Source of the DNA: Steromphala cineraria
Taxonomy: Eukaryota > Mollusca > Gastropoda > Trochida > Trochidae
Direction: 5' to 3'
Assembly (NCBI GenBank): GCA_916613615.1
Contig: OU744725.1
Span: 6,554,708-6,618,707, forward strand
DNA length: 64,000 nt
The number at the start of each line of letters is the position of its first letter. Position 1 is the stretch's first letter. A program made the translations under genes and the position numbers. The notes under the pieces were generated by a model. The model made no database searches and was not told the DNA's origin. It saw nothing but the letters and a program-made list of their open reading frames with translations. Shown here in pieces: positions 49,742-63,245 of the stretch.

Positions 49742-51024
49742 GCCCGCTCAATCGGATAAAATCTTTGTAGCGAAGACAATGTTATTATTTGGTTTTGTAC
49801 TTGCCTCAAGTCTGGATTAAGAGGACACAGTTAAGTAGTAATCAGTTCATTGGTTTTACTGACCGCACTTTTTCTGCCTCAATCATATGGAAGCATGATG
49901 ATCAAATATTTCAAAGTATTGTGTACTGTATTCTAATATAATGGATAAACTTGACACTGTTTCTTTTACGATAGTTGCCTTTCAATGTTCGCGAATTTCA
50001 TTTTCTATTTAGTATCACAACCGGTAATTTAAACACAGAGAAGTACACATAATTGATCAAGCCCCTAGATTGACCAAGTGTATGCCATGTAAGTCTGGGG
50101 ATTAACGAAGATTCATTATTACTTGCAACAGGCTTTAGGTAAATTGTAAGTGAATAAGCAAACGTAAGATTTAATGTATTGGTATCTAAAGTGACCTGAC
50201 ATGAAGCCCCCGGGTTGATCGCTCAATGCTCACTTATGTTTATTGAGCCACCAAGTGACTCTTAACCTGTCACACAACTTCATTTCTGCTATTGGCGAAG
50301 ACGTCCAAGTGTCACAAATTCCATTAGCTCAACACCCGCAGTGGTCAAGTGACCATTAAATCTCCGGCTATATCCGTATGACACAATGGAAGCATTTCTC
50401 GGTAAATACGGCAACATGGGACGTGCGAGGTTCTATGAGGTGTTAATTAACACGTAGTCAATCTCTGCACGTTCAGTAAGCTATTCAGGAAACAGCAGGT
50501 CTCTAACGTATGTTCTGAAACATATTTATATCCTAAATCGATACAAGATTAAAACGTAATCCTTGTAAAAGTTAGGACTAATGAAACCAATTGAGACATA
50601 TGACTGGTTTTCAGATGAGTAGTGAAGGTTGTATGTATGAGCCGAGATGAGAGAACGTGGATGCATGTGCTGTAGGTGACATCCCCTCTCTACTGTACTG
50701 TAACTACTCTCTCAGTCTCCTTCCCACTCTCACACTGCGGCAGTGAGCGCTGCATCAGCCAGTCTCAACGCTCTCTCACTGCCAGGACGGGCACCTGTTA
50801 AACAAACAACGCGTCAGACAGCTGCGGAATGAGCGCCACACAGATAAGTGAGTCTATTAGTTGTCTCCACACAGATTACCGTCAGTGTTGAGGATTTCTG
50901 ACAAGATGTGTCAACAACATGGAGTTGTGTTTCTAAACATTCAACAAGTTGGATACCTATAACCGTTAAGTGTGCAAGTGGAACCTACTGGGAAAGTATA
51001 ACAAAGTTTTGGTTGTGTATAGAA
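49742..51024 (+). other. GPCR upstream region and probable 5' UTR
   Basis: No coding frame was recognised. From about 50640 the sequence is less AT-rich than its surroundings, with CT-rich runs near 50695-50780, as expected near a 5' exon. No clear TATA box or unambiguous leader splice site was found. The transcription start is unknown. Confidence 0.3.
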
Positions 51025-51054
51025 ATGTATGGTTTGTTGGCGAAGTTGTCCTGA
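51025..51054 (+). promoter_or_regulatory. Upstream ORF in the GPCR leader
   Basis: ATG at 51025 has G at -3 and opens a nine-codon frame closed by TGA at 51052-51054, 14 bases before the chosen receptor ATG. It overlaps the alternative receptor ATG at 51029 in a different frame. This assumes transcription starts upstream of 51025, which the sequence does not prove. Confidence 0.45.
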
Positions 51055-51067
51055 CTTCGCGTGCACT

Positions 51068-51341
51068 ATGACTGAGACTGTGATTGTGTCACTAGAGAGT
51101 GCACAGAATGGCAGTGCTAACTTCTCCCTTGAGGAGTACCTGCTCCACGCCCTGGGCCACCAGCACATGGGATACCCCGTCACTATCGCACTCACCCTTG
51201 TATACTCGCTAGTCTTCATCTCGGGTACTGTGGGCAATGTCTGCACGTGCATCGTGATCGCACGCAACAGCTACATGCAGACCACCACCAACTACTACCT
51301 GTTCAGTCTCGCAGTGTCAGACTTACTCCTGCTTCTCTTCG
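51068..51341 (+). CDS. GPCR coding exon 1: N-terminus, TM1, TM2
   Basis: Encodes residues 1-91 and the first base of codon 92. I chose ATG 51068 because it has A at -3 and follows a short upstream ORF. An in-frame ATG at 51029 has T at -3 and would add 13 residues. The exon ends ...CTCTTCG before GTGAGT at 51342. It holds the glycosylation sites, TM1 and most of TM2. Confidence 0.88.
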
Positions 51342-54300
51342 GTGAGTTACCTATATGTGCATGTTTAAATTCCCAAAGTAATTAAGAGATATAAGAGACA
51401 TTCTGTCAACATTTGTTAAAAACTTGATTTGTTGGGTCTCGATGATATCATACATGTAAGTTATATCATAGATATAAACTTTCTAGATGGAAACTGTCGG
51501 TACTTGCCAAACGTGATGTTTTATAGGGTATGACTGAACGTCCATATGTTCCTTCGGTTAGGTCAATATACTTCTTCTTTTTTTTTAAAGAAATGGTGTC
51601 TTGTTCCAACTCGTTGGCGCTAGTCATATATATCAAATATTTACTCTAAGCATTGGAGCAGAAATAACATAAACTTTCAGTATATTAAAAAGCATCGTCA
51701 CAAAGCATAAACTACGCCCTTAATAGTTCTATACGAAAGATCTTCATGCCTCAAAGTAAAATACTGTGGAGGATGTCAAGTGTTTTAGTGATTGGTCTTT
51801 TTATGGATATATGACACCTGCATCTAAAACACTAATTCCAGTATTCAGAAGCCTGGTTGAAGATCAGTAGAGGGGGTTTCCATTTTTAAACAATGCAAAC
51901 GTTTCTTATCCATCAAACTAAGTGATCATTTAAAACTATCGCCAAAGATCTTATCAACAACATGTGGAAGTTGATTGTTTTCTTTGTTTTGAAGACAGAA
52001 TTCCTTTTTTCAAGCAATTGAAATTTTGTTAAATTAAGATTTCTATTCGTTACAGGGTATTGACAACATTTCGGAGTTAATGTCTTTGTCAGGAAATTCA
52101 TCTTTATTATTGATAGAGATAAACAAGGTTTCTCTATTCGTAATCGGCCTAATATCTATAAGAAATTTGTTTGAAGGGATACAGTATTTAGTGTTAATGA
52201 CATAAAAGTGTTAAATGTAGGTTTTTTCCTTTTCACAATGCCATTATGAGAACGGATAATTTGTTTCCTTTTTCTGTTTCCGATATCTGTTTTAACCACC
52301 CTAGCTAATTGACCGTCAAACTGAGCAATTATGGAAGTCTGCTAAAGAAGGAATACATACAAGAAGCATTGCAAGCATGGTACAGAATGTGAATGGTCAT
52401 AACTATGTGTAACTGTAACCCCGAAGCAGACATACATTGTGTGCTATGCCTCTCAGTTCATTTTGTGCAGAATATGCATGTGTATACTATCTGAGCGATG
52501 TTAACTATATAGATATGATTTGATTAAGCATAAACTCATTTAAAGAGTCCAATGAATGTATCTTCTAACTAATTATCCCAATTAAACATGTTTTAGGAAA
52601 TATCTCCTGTAAAACAATACACAGATTGCATACGATATATTACATCAATATATAAACGGATGACGTCAATTGTTTTTCGATTGTGTACATTTCGTTTTAC
52701 AATGTTGATAAAACACTTCTTTTAAGCTTTTACATCTATTATAGCTTGACTTGTTCACTTAACATTTTCAACTGCCATTTTATTAAAAGGTTATCGAATA
52801 TCCCTGATCCATCCGTATAAAACAAATTACAAATTACAACCCGTTTTAGCTCAATGGTAATTCTTATTTCTTCACCTTTCGAAGAAGTTATTTCAGGACT
52901 GCATCACGAGTTCTTTACATTATGCATGTGATTTAGTTCTATCTACAATGCAAATGTTGTTTCTGTAAATCAGATCAAAATCAGATCATATTGCGACTAG
53001 TGACAGATAATAATATAGCCTGTTCCAGCGGAGCACTGCCACACACCTTTTATTTACATATTATGTGGTATTCCATGTCAGACATGCCATACATAAATCG
53101 TGAATCAGATATTGTGGAGCACGTTTTATAGTCACATGTGCAATGAGAGAAGGACACTTTATTGCGCAATCTTATCTTCGAGATAATTATGATTTCTTTG
53201 AACAAATATACTAATAAAAGAAAAATTAAAAGATTTACTGGTAGATTGTGATTAATATTCGGCAACAAGAAAGTGATCATTAATTAACATTAGAATATTA
53301 ATTATTGTATTCCACCAACAATTAATGGTTATTATCTGCGTCGATGTTTTATATAATCGTAGCAATCCAATAGCACTTAAAGTTATCCAGAACGCGTGTC
53401 TTGTTGAGTCGTCACCTCTTCCCTTCCTTCTGACTCTGCTGACACGAGCATTCGCTCTTTCACTTTCAATTAGGTTTTTCTTTGTGAAATTAGGACAATT
53501 TCAAGTCGAACAGGGCGACCAGTACACTGTTGATTTCCATTTTAGACCGCTATTATTTTTTTTATCAAGAGAACGGAGTGGTTTGTGTGCTTCATCAAAT
53601 GCTCTTCACCATGATTTGGCTCCATGCAGATTTGGTGGAGTAGATGGAGAAGATTAAAAGTTAATTTTCGCTTCGTGGGCGGATGTCAAGTTTAAGTAGC
53701 AACATCTTCTGGCACGTCCTTATCCCGTGCGAGGAAGTCAGGACTGGTGTGACAATCTGGAATGGTTTAGATAAAGCTTCATCAGTTAGTGTAGTGCTCG
53801 AGTGTCGATATCTATCTATCTATCTGTATCGACCAGTCTCACCACGTTAATGTTCCCCTGTGGATCAAGTCATTTCCCTGAATCACTGAATATACGTTCT
53901 GTATGCTTAGTTCATGCGATATGTTGCCAGATTTCATATGATTTATATATACTTGTTTACGTTAGGAACTAATATTGGCAATATTTCATCTTGCTTGAAT
54001 ACAATAGATTACCAGGGGAGATATTGATCTCAGTTTCTATTCATACATGTTAGAATCATCTATAAAATTCACAAATGCTTCAATCAACTATTTAAATCAT
54101 CCTTCCAAAAATTGTCTGAAGGGTGAAGTGACTTCAGCTTACTATAATGTCTCAGTTTGTTGGCCCTGTTTTATCTCTCAAACACAAAATGCACAAACAT
54201 ATAAGAACACAAATGGGTTATTAGCAGCTCTCCTTAGCGGTTCCATTGATTCCATTTCAACAGTAGTGGCACAAATTATTGAAATGTAAAGATAACTAGT

Positions 54301-57300
54301 GTTTGTGGACCATATGTATTGTGTGCATAATTGTCACGTTGAAAACAATGTTATACTTTTACTTACCACCAGGAATGATAATCCATCAATCACGGTTTAT
54401 ATTGTGAAATGACATACGATGAAAGCAGTAGTTTATATCACTTTATGATAGGTTCGATTTTATAGCACTGTTAGAAAGTGTCACTTGAATCTCACTTCTT
54501 TTCTTATTTCACGTCTCAAAACTAACATAAAATGCTTAAGTGTTAACATATTTTCGAGAATTTATAAATACAAAAGTTGATATTAGATATGTAGTCTATT
54601 GATTCACCACGATGCGACAAAGAACGCATTTGTTTACTTAAATGGGCATATTCTATTGAAAATAGCGATTTATTTATAGATTCGGCCAATATTAGATCAG
54701 CTTGGTTTATTCTTTCAATATTCCGTCTGATATCTCGTCTGAATTAATAACTCGTTATGTTTGTCCATACAGACTCATGGAGCGGAAAGTATTCATTAGA
54801 AGTGTTCATTCCCTAACGCATATCACATTTCTAGCAAATTCGTCCTAAATTATGATCCTATTATTGAAATTAGTGTCATGTAAAGACGTTGGACCTAATA
54901 TTACATAGATTGCCTTGTGGCCTTAGCCTATGGTTAAGATTGTAAGTGATATATAAGGGAGCGCAAGTGGGTGCAATGCAATGTCTGCGTTGGATGTGGT
55001 TGCTCACTTGTAATATTGTCATATTGTCATATTGTCATAGATATTCTTCAGTTCACAGCCGTCGATTACAGATATTTCTGATTATGCGTGAATGACAGGT
55101 GCTTGCGGTTGGGTAGGACATGTTAAGATTCATCAGATGGCATAAATGCATACGCTTTCATTTTTCGAGTTCTCTTGATGTTGTGTATCCAACTTCGCGA
55201 CAAACCCGAGACTAGCATTAATATCATAAAAATCCGACACCATGATCTGCGCAAGCAGTCCGAGTGGCGTGGGCTGGACGACCAGTAGGATAATGTGATC
55301 AACTACTGAATATAGTTTATATTGACGGATTGAGTAGAATGGTTTAATGGGTTGACAAAAAGAAGTTGACCGACACCCTATCTACAAATGTAGAGTAAAT
55401 GCAACACACCAGTGTAATAGTTTAATGATAAAAGCACCGAAACTCTCTTTATCAAAGTTGTGTCCACCAATCGAAAAGTTTGGCATTAGAAACATGAAAA
55501 ATGAGGACAGTCTGGGCGGTATATGCACATCAACTGTCTGGAAAGATAAAGCTTAATGAAGATGCAGTCGTGATTAGATCTACCATTAAGGAAACTGGTG
55601 GACGGGATATCGCGAGACTTTGTGGCCTGATGAATGAGTAACGACTGAGGGGCGACAAATGGCGGCAGTATTGAGTTAGCCCTGGGTCTGTGAGATATCT
55701 CCACTCGCTTATCTCGTTACGGGGAATAATCCATGGATGTGTGTACAGCTGCCCACCAATCAGATTTGGGTATTTAGAACTACATCACTCCTTTGACTTC
55801 CCTGTCAATTACACCACAGATTTCACCAGCACAATATCCGTCCTTCGGTCCCTTTACCTCCCTTATATCTACTGAAATTACACCACTAGCTTACTTCCAG
55901 ACATACTGGGACATTAATCAATTATAGACACGTTACTCGCGCAATGAGAGTGGCATTTATGTTCTATAGGTTAGCGTTAATGGGGTACCTGTACCTTCAA
56001 ATTCTGGCACATCATTGACTTCTAAATTGGTCAGTTTTAGAGCCTTCAATGTATTAGGAAACGGTTTACGTTAACACAAAAGAACTTAAGCAAGCCTTAC
56101 CCGACTTATCGGTGTTCATTCGGATATATTCATATAATATAAGGCTTCTCCTTTTTACCAATATAGGCGTTTTTCAACCTGATTCGGAACGTCAATGCAT
56201 CCGATGTCGGCTCAAAACCTCGTATGTCATCATTTTGCAGAAAATTAGAGTTTTTGATGACAACTGTCATAGTGTCCTGCTACGTTATTTGTAAAAATCC
56301 TCGTATAATTCAGCCTATAAATAACCCCAACATAGTCATATTTCATTACCTTGTATGTTTATTATTGTAATAAAAACCTCGTTATAAAATTGTGTGACCT
56401 CGTATCTCATTGGTTAACTGATGTAACATAATCTAAATGAATTACATGATGTTTCATTTAGCGTCTCTTTGTAAAATTTATAAAATTTAATGAATCTGGT
56501 TTTTATAAAAATACCTAGTACTAGTCTTTCAAAAACAGTTTTCCTTCATATGCGTGTCTCATAAGATAATGTCAGAAACATGTCAAAGTTCGTTATATCG
56601 TAAATTTCACCTTACCTGATGATCGCTACTATACATTCCCCTTGTAATGGTATGATGCGTTTTAACAATCTGTTACTGGTTTGTAGCATTGCCAAACGAT
56701 AAAGATGTCCACAAATACATAATGTAATTATATCTTAGTAAATCGGTTATCAATCGAACAATCGCGTCATTGTGATTCGCGCTGACGATGGTAACATGGG
56801 CGTTCAGAATTATGCAATAGGCCTTCTATTGCCATTGTAACGTCCATTACGTCACTAGGAGCTAACATTGGTTCAACTCAAGTTCATACCGGTATGCAGG
56901 AGGTAAAATATCCTTGTTAAATCTGTTGTGAGATTGTTCAATATATTTCCCTTCTGTCTGTATCTCTGCTTGACCACAATAGAAGTGGAGAATAAATGGC
57001 GCTTACATTGGAGTTGATTTCCTACCACAGTTTTCTATCAATTGTAGAGGTAAACTACACGTCTTTTGACCACCCACCATTTCAGTCCAAATAGTTTGTT
57101 GCCAAAGTTTATTTAATGAAAAATAAATCAACATGAATGCTCAAACTGATCTTCTCTCCTTGTTTTTTAAGTGTAGTCCTTTTGAAATTTGCTCACGTGT
57201 TTTTGTCTACTTATGAGTAGAAAGTCTACATTACTGTCAATACCTTATCAAAAATTCATTATCTTATCAATAATTGTGTGTAGGGGATAACACATCGAAT

Positions 57301-60300
57301 TGCGTGATGTAAGGTAGGTATGTAAACGATCGCGATGCATTTATTCCTATGATGCAATTTTGATATGTATCATATGTAACTGGAAAGTTGTTGAACGAAG
57401 ATTTTCATTAATTTCATGTCTCATGAATTGTTCTATAAGTGAAAAGTTTCACAAAATTATTTTCTTATTGATATTGATTGAGTCAGGCATACATGATATG
57501 ATTTTCATCAACTACTAATTAAATAAATATACTTTTATATGACCTTTTGACAACTTTATGAAAGATCGCACCATTCAACGATTTGTTGAGCTTGCTGATT
57601 GAATATTAATATTTATGTTAATCAGTTGTTTGATGCAGTTGATTTGCGATAAACACGACAATTTAGCTTCTTAGTCAAGCGTTAAATTATAACGAACTAC
57701 ACTCTACATTGTCACCATTTGAATTTTTGTCAAACCACAGAGCTCCTAATGAAAAACTATGACATTTTAGATATCAATTCAAATTGTACAGATAAAAATC
57801 AGAATATTTTGAAAATGTTAATCTGATATAATGTTTCGAGATGAGTCCAGAAATTATATTCAAGTTTCCTATTTTATTCAGGTCTGCCACCGGAGCTGTA
57901 CGCAATTTGGGAAGCATACCCATGGAGGTTCGGGGAATCGTTTTGCATCCTTAGGCAGTCAGTCATGGAGATGACGTCATACGCGTCAGTGTTGACGATC
58001 ACCGCCTTCACAGTGGAGCGATATGTCGCCATCTGCCGGCCCCTCCAGTCTCATCGTCTTGCAGGATTCTCTCGGTGTCTGCGCATCATAGTGACCATCT
58101 GGCTAGTCTCTCTGCTGGTGGCGCTACCCTACTCCATACACACCCGACTCTTCCACGAGCTGCACCACCCCTACACTCATCAGCCTATCCCAGAATCCCT
58201 CATATGCAACATCCGGCCGGAGTGGAGAGCCCGGATGACGTACATGTTCCAAGTGTCGACCTTCCTCTTTTTCTTCACGCCTGTCGTGGTCATCATCTGC
58301 CTCTACATCCTCATCGGGATCGCGCTCAGAAGGTCCGCCCTGGGTCGGGGATCATCTGATGAGAGTAAACATGGCGGCGTCAAGCACAAGTCCAGGCTTC
58401 CGTCTCAGCCAAGACGGGTTGTTGTGCGCATGTTAGGTGAGAAAGTTACGTTTGAAGCTGAGGTGTTAAAGGCACCACTCAATCGGCTTTCATCCGCCAT
58501 TTTGAATTGTTAGCATTGCGAGGAAACACATTTTCTGTATTATGCTAATTCATTAAGAAGATTAAGAAATAACAACATGATTGAAAGGAGAGGAGCATAT
58601 TTACAAATAATTCATAATAGTAGTTATCAGTTACGACAGTATTTTGTCGTAGTAATGTATTCCACGATCGTAGCTTCGATTATTGGCTTCATTTCAAGAT
58701 GTTATAATTTTTGAGCGATACACTTTATTCTTTGTCAAATTGTTGAATCTTGAACAAGTGAAATTCTAACTTCACAAACATATTTAAAATTAAGTGTGAA
58801 ATTATCATGTATAAACGATATATAATTGTAAACAGGCAAGTCCTTCTGAATTTCGTTTCCACAAAAAATACTTTGCTCGAATGGTCCCTTTAACGTATCA
58901 AGATGTCACCATTTATGCGCTTATAACTTTCGGTTTATGAATATCAAAATAAATTAATATGTCACGTGCAATTGACAAGTGTCACAGGTGTTTAGTAATT
59001 TAAAAATAAGAATGAATAATCCGAATAATTCACATTAATGTTTTCACAATTCATAGGTAAGATGTGACAGATATGATTAATACATGACCATGCCTTGCCA
59101 TGCGCACAGACAGACATGTCTGATATCTGATTTCCTAAAGAGAAGGGAGGCAAACACGTTTGAAAACTCAGGAGGTGAATGATCCCAGTTTTACTATTAT
59201 ATAGCACCGTGTTCATTCCTGCTGGAGTACAACAAAAGCAAATAAACTTTTCTTCACTAGCATTAGACCTTGCATTTGTGGGCAGTCTGGGAAGATTCGG
59301 GTGATTACGTCAATCCAATTGATATGTTTCTACCTTTTGTCGAGTTTATGTTAAAACACCAAAGGCTACGTAGCTGCTATAACACATTAGTGGGAAGCAA
59401 TGAAATCTGAAACCTCTGTCTGAACACATTTGGCCGGGAATAATGAGAAACAAAGATGTAGTTAGAAAGGCTTCCTGTCATAATAATGTGCTTTACATCT
59501 CCACAAGGATTGGCTGTTGACCCAGCAAGTGAGATTGTGATCGTGAGTTAGTAAAATATACTTTCTGGTTAACACAGAATGCATTTAGCTAAGTTTCGTT
59601 ATAAATACGCTTCCTTTTTTCATTCGCTTCTTATGCTCCGTTTAACCATATTCGAATGATTGACTTGTATCAACAGGAAACTGCAAACTGAAAATGACTT
59701 GGTGTGTAATTAAGTGTAAACAAGTTCTTGCGTGTTTAAGTCGCAGCAGACATCCGACCTTTCCCTAATGACAGGTAAACAAAACTATTATCAACCATTA
59801 CATGTCTACATTCAACAGCAGCAAGATATTCTTAGATCCTGGTCTTACATTTGGATCATAAGCTAAATTACAGCTCAATTGTTAAAGTAGAACTGAGAGA
59901 CCCGCTATATATGTAGGAGTTTTTGCTCGGATTTAGAAATTTAGAGACACATGGTCGCACGAAGGTAGTTTAGCCTCAACAACGTGACGACTCGGGCATT
60001 AGTGATCTCTGTTGTTAATTATTTTTGCTCCACAACACCCAACTCCTCTTCAGACCCTCAAACAAAACACTCCCAGAGTATACTTACATGTACACGATGA
60101 TACAGCAAACATTAAAGTGTTGTCATTGGAGAAAACATTAGCTATATGAGTTCCAAGTAAATGCTCCGTTGAAACGAGTACAAACATATGTAAGTATGAC
60201 TGTAAGAATGTAAAGAGACAAGATGATACAGTGTTATTATTAGATTAGTACTAAGTAGGCGTTGGTTAATTACATAATGTCTGCACGGATAACTATAGCT

Positions 60301-63245
60301 CTGCTACGAGAGGAGTGGATGAGGCGAGATATAAAGGAGGTTGTTCGGTAAACACTGTAGTTTAGTGGCTAGTACAAGACTCCCTGCAGCTTCCTGGCAT
60401 CACCAGAGCTGTAATGAGTTTGAACTAATCAACAGAGGTGATCCCCATCAACCTTCAACTAACCATCACTTTATTCAGTCTTCATCTTTATGTCGAGCAT
60501 TAACGTAGCCTCTCGTTAGATTGATGTACGTGGCGACAGTTTTATAACGATTTACCCAAAGTTGTTTTCTGGAAGGGTAACTTTAGGAAATAAGTGTACC
60601 ATTAAGTTACGAACTGCTTCATGTTCTGTCTATCAAGAATACAGGTATTATCAGTCCATGGTGTGTGTTAGGAAGCTGTCCATGAGGTGTACTTGTCAAG
60701 GTGGTATCCTCATTTTGACAATGACATGACATCAATGTATTGATTTTATCAACCGCATAACTGACAGTCCCGTTATATAGGCCGTACCAATAACTCGACA
60801 TCTTAAATCATTCATAATAAAAATAGCCCTCAAGTACTATAATGCAATATAACAACTTAATAACATGCAATTTCGTTGACATAACACCCTTTTAGAGCAA
60901 TTGGAGGTAAGCTTGTCAAGTAAATTTGTTCTCTGAGGGGGTACTTACCACGTCTGTAATGTATCCGGCTATTTGCTTGTGCTGCAAGGTATCTTCAGGA
61001 TGAATAGTTCATTCGACAGATAAACGTTTAAGAAGTGAAACGAGAAAATGTTACGCATTTTGTTGTCAGCTTAATGCGCAACGAAGTAGAAAGGATAATT
61101 GTCGGGCAGTATAGATGGATAGACATCGAGGGATAATGCTGTGATTACGTGCTGAACAAGATACGAATTGACAGATGTTCTTAGAATCCAGAGTGGCGCT
61201 TTGTCTACATGGATCAATCGACCTTTGAATGGCTTATACTCTTTTTATTACTTATGCATTTGTGAGTGAGAAAGATACTTATAGTTGCGGGATTGCGTTG
61301 AAATAGTTGTGATGTATTAGTCAAATATATGTTAAAGAAATACTTTCACTTTGTTTTGATATGATACGTGTGTAATGTGGGTTTTGTTTCAATCACGATT
61401 TTAAAAACACTTCATGTCATCTACAGACAACACTTTCGCATGATACCAATATCATGCTGCTTAATTCTTCACACCAACAGTCGTAACGATTTGATAGTTT
61501 TGTAAAATAAAAACAATTTTATCAAGGAAAGAATATTACATGTTTGTCCAATACCATGCTCATCCCATTAATTTAGGTAGACACTGTATTTTTCATTATC
61601 GCACAAAACAGGGTTTATTAAGAAGAACATGAAATTAACATAAAGTCCATAAACTTGATTATTTATGGCGTCTCAATTTTAAACTTAAACTTATGAAAAG
61701 AATTATTGTGCTACCATGCTCATGTTCAATGTTCTCATACTTAGATATGTATTTCAGGGCTAATCCTATAATATATTTTGTGAATTTAACTCTGTGGTAC
61801 TCATGAAGATGCGTCAGCAGTGTCAGTAAATATCTAAGGCATTTATTCAGAAGTATTACACTGGTTTGCGTTATGGGGTAATGCCTTTCCTAGACAAACA
61901 AATATTTGTCTATTTCTCATTATCCGATCTGAACCTATTTACATTCTGTGACATTTCTGATATGGTGATTACAACCTTACGTCAAGCACATTCCATTATA
62001 AGTCAATGTAAAATAAGATGTAGTTCGATCGTCACTTGCATGTTGTACAGTATCTGTTTATGGTGTGTTCCAGTGGCTGTGACGGCAGCGTTCATCCTGT
62101 GCTGGGCTCCATTCCACGCTCAGCGGCTGCTGGTTCTCTATGTGTCCGAGTGGACGCCGCTACTCATGGACATACAGAGTACGCTCTTCTATATATCAGG
62201 TGGGTCAGCCAGCCGCACATGTCGTCCATGTCAGCATATCAACCACACGTACAGTTGTGCATGTCTTCATCACGTGAATGTCGTCAATACGTATATTCCG
62301 CTGGTTTGCTTCATAAGTTCAAACGTCTTCTTTTTAAAAAAAGAAGCAAGTTTTATCTATAACCTACAAGGGATTGTTTTGTGTTGTCAAATAAATAAGC
62401 ACTATATCAGGCTTCAGAAATGTAAGTGTTCACTCCGACTTAAAAGATTGGGTGTCCATTTATGGTATTGACTGCTTCCTAAAATAACTTAATTTTCAAA
62501 ACAAAATAAAATCAAATTTGTGTGATGAATAGAATACCCGGGGAATATATAAATTGTTAATTTGGTGACATTTATCGCCACAATTATGACGTTACTTGAA
62601 TACTTCCATAAGCTTATTAACACAAGTTTGTTAAAATTCAAGCTACATTAATATGACACATCTTTTTGAAATGGCGATTTAGATTATGAATAACGATGAA
62701 AAGTTTTAGATTAGGAAAATTTCAATTCCAAAGTTATATTCAAAGGAATGATTGACCATGCATTATCCATTGTTTATCCAGGTGTGTTATACTTCGTGAG
62801 CTCGACGGTGAACCCGATCCTGTACAACGTGATATCACGCCGTTACCGTATCGCCTTCAGAGAGACTATCTGTGCGTGTTGCTGGTCCTCCAAATCGACC
62901 TTCACCTTCACCAGTAGTGTTGTCAGAGGTTACTCAGACCGACCAATGAAACAGCCGATGGTGTTGGCCAATAGGGACTCGGACAGCCACCACGTGACAT
63001 TCCAGGACGAGACCACGCCCCTAAAGAAGGGTTCAATTCGAGATACTTTGAGGTCGAGACTTCTTGAGGAGGGTGCGTGCCGGAAGACGCAACCCAGAAA
63101 CGGAAGTGTGAAGGAGAGTAGAAGCAGTTGTGATTCGTCCAGTTCTAATGGATACATCAGTCCACACAATTCAGTGCGAGTAAAGGCTTACTGTGATATG
63201 AAGGCATTGAATGGAATTCTAAAGAAGAAAGGATCTCAGGTGTAA
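51068..63245 (+). CDS. Pyrokinin / neuromedin-U receptor-like GPCR (four coding exons)
   Basis: Join 51068-51341, 57882-58436, 62074-62199, 62782-63245: 1419 nt, 472 residues plus stop. All three junctions are phase 1, with donors GTGAGT, GTGAGA, GTGGGT and pyrimidine-rich AG acceptors. Visible rhodopsin-class marks: TM1 about 37-64 with GN at 56-57; LAVSD in TM2 (D85); Cys113 and Cys200 as the expected disulfide pair; ERY at 137-139 in place of DRY; W165 in TM4; P225 and Y233 in TM5; [10 protein letters not shown] in TM6 (286-295); NPILY at 329-333. The sequence [16 protein letters not shown] and the [10 protein letters not shown] block are typical of the pyrokinin/CAPA/neuromedin-U receptor group. 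The family couples to G proteins, usually Gq, and binds amidated peptides. NGS and NFS near residues 14-20 are N-glycosylation sites. The C-tail has a CACC cluster (possible palmitoylation) and ends GSQV. The exact subfamily (pyrokinin, CAPA or NMU) is not settled. Confidence 0.93.
51342..57881 (+). other. GPCR intron 1 (6540 bp)
   Basis: Bounded by GTGAGT and TTTTATTCAG. It holds AT-rich sequence, a short ATCT run near 53814-53826 and a triple ATATTGTC repeat near 55013-55037. ORFs of up to 110 codons here show no family features. No missing exon is needed, because TM2 joins the first extracellular loop directly. Confidence 0.8.
57882..58436 (+). CDS. GPCR coding exon 2: TM3 to TM5 and third loop
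   Basis: Begins after the acceptor TTTTATTCAG and reads [14 protein letters not shown] (first extracellular loop), then Cys113, TM3 with ERY, TM4, the second extracellular loop with Cys200, TM5 and a basic third intracellular loop ending RRVVVRML. The donor is GTGAGA at 58437. The open frame runs on to a stop at 58513. If the intron were retained, the receptor would be cut off after TM5. Confidence 0.93.
58437..62073 (+). other. GPCR intron 2 (3637 bp)
   Basis: Bounded by GTGAGA and GTGTGTTCCAG. The contents are AT-rich. I see no coding frame or repeat that I recognise. Confidence 0.8.
62074..62199 (+). CDS. GPCR coding exon 3: TM6 and third extracellular loop
   Basis: Short exon between acceptor GTGTGTTCCAG and donor GTGGGT (62200). 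It encodes [18 protein letters not shown], then the loop, and ends STLFYIS before a split Gly codon. Splicing to both neighbours in phase 1 restores the expected TM6-TM7 order. Confidence 0.92.
62200..62781 (+). other. GPCR intron 3 (582 bp)
   Basis: Bounded by GTGGGT and TTGTTTATCCAG. Open frames from the flanking exons run a short way into it. They are read-through, not coding sequence. Confidence 0.8.
62782..63245 (+). CDS. GPCR coding exon 4: TM7 and cytoplasmic tail
   Basis: After acceptor TTGTTTATCCAG it reads [15 protein letters not shown] (TM7), then helix 8 (RRYRIAFRE), CACC and a tail of about 120 residues rich in Ser, Arg and Lys. The stop is at 63243-63245. The final SQV fits a class I PDZ-binding pattern (S/T-x-hydrophobic). 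That is an inference, not a demonstrated site. Confidence 0.93.

Noticed and set aside
53325..53657. 110-codon ORF in GPCR intron 1
   Set aside because: No recognisable domain or splice-site context, and the receptor reading needs no extra exon.
62036..62362. 108-codon ORF over GPCR exon 3
   Set aside because: Out of frame with TM6 and without family features. The same holds for 58075-58359 over exon 2 and 50941-51267 over exon 1.
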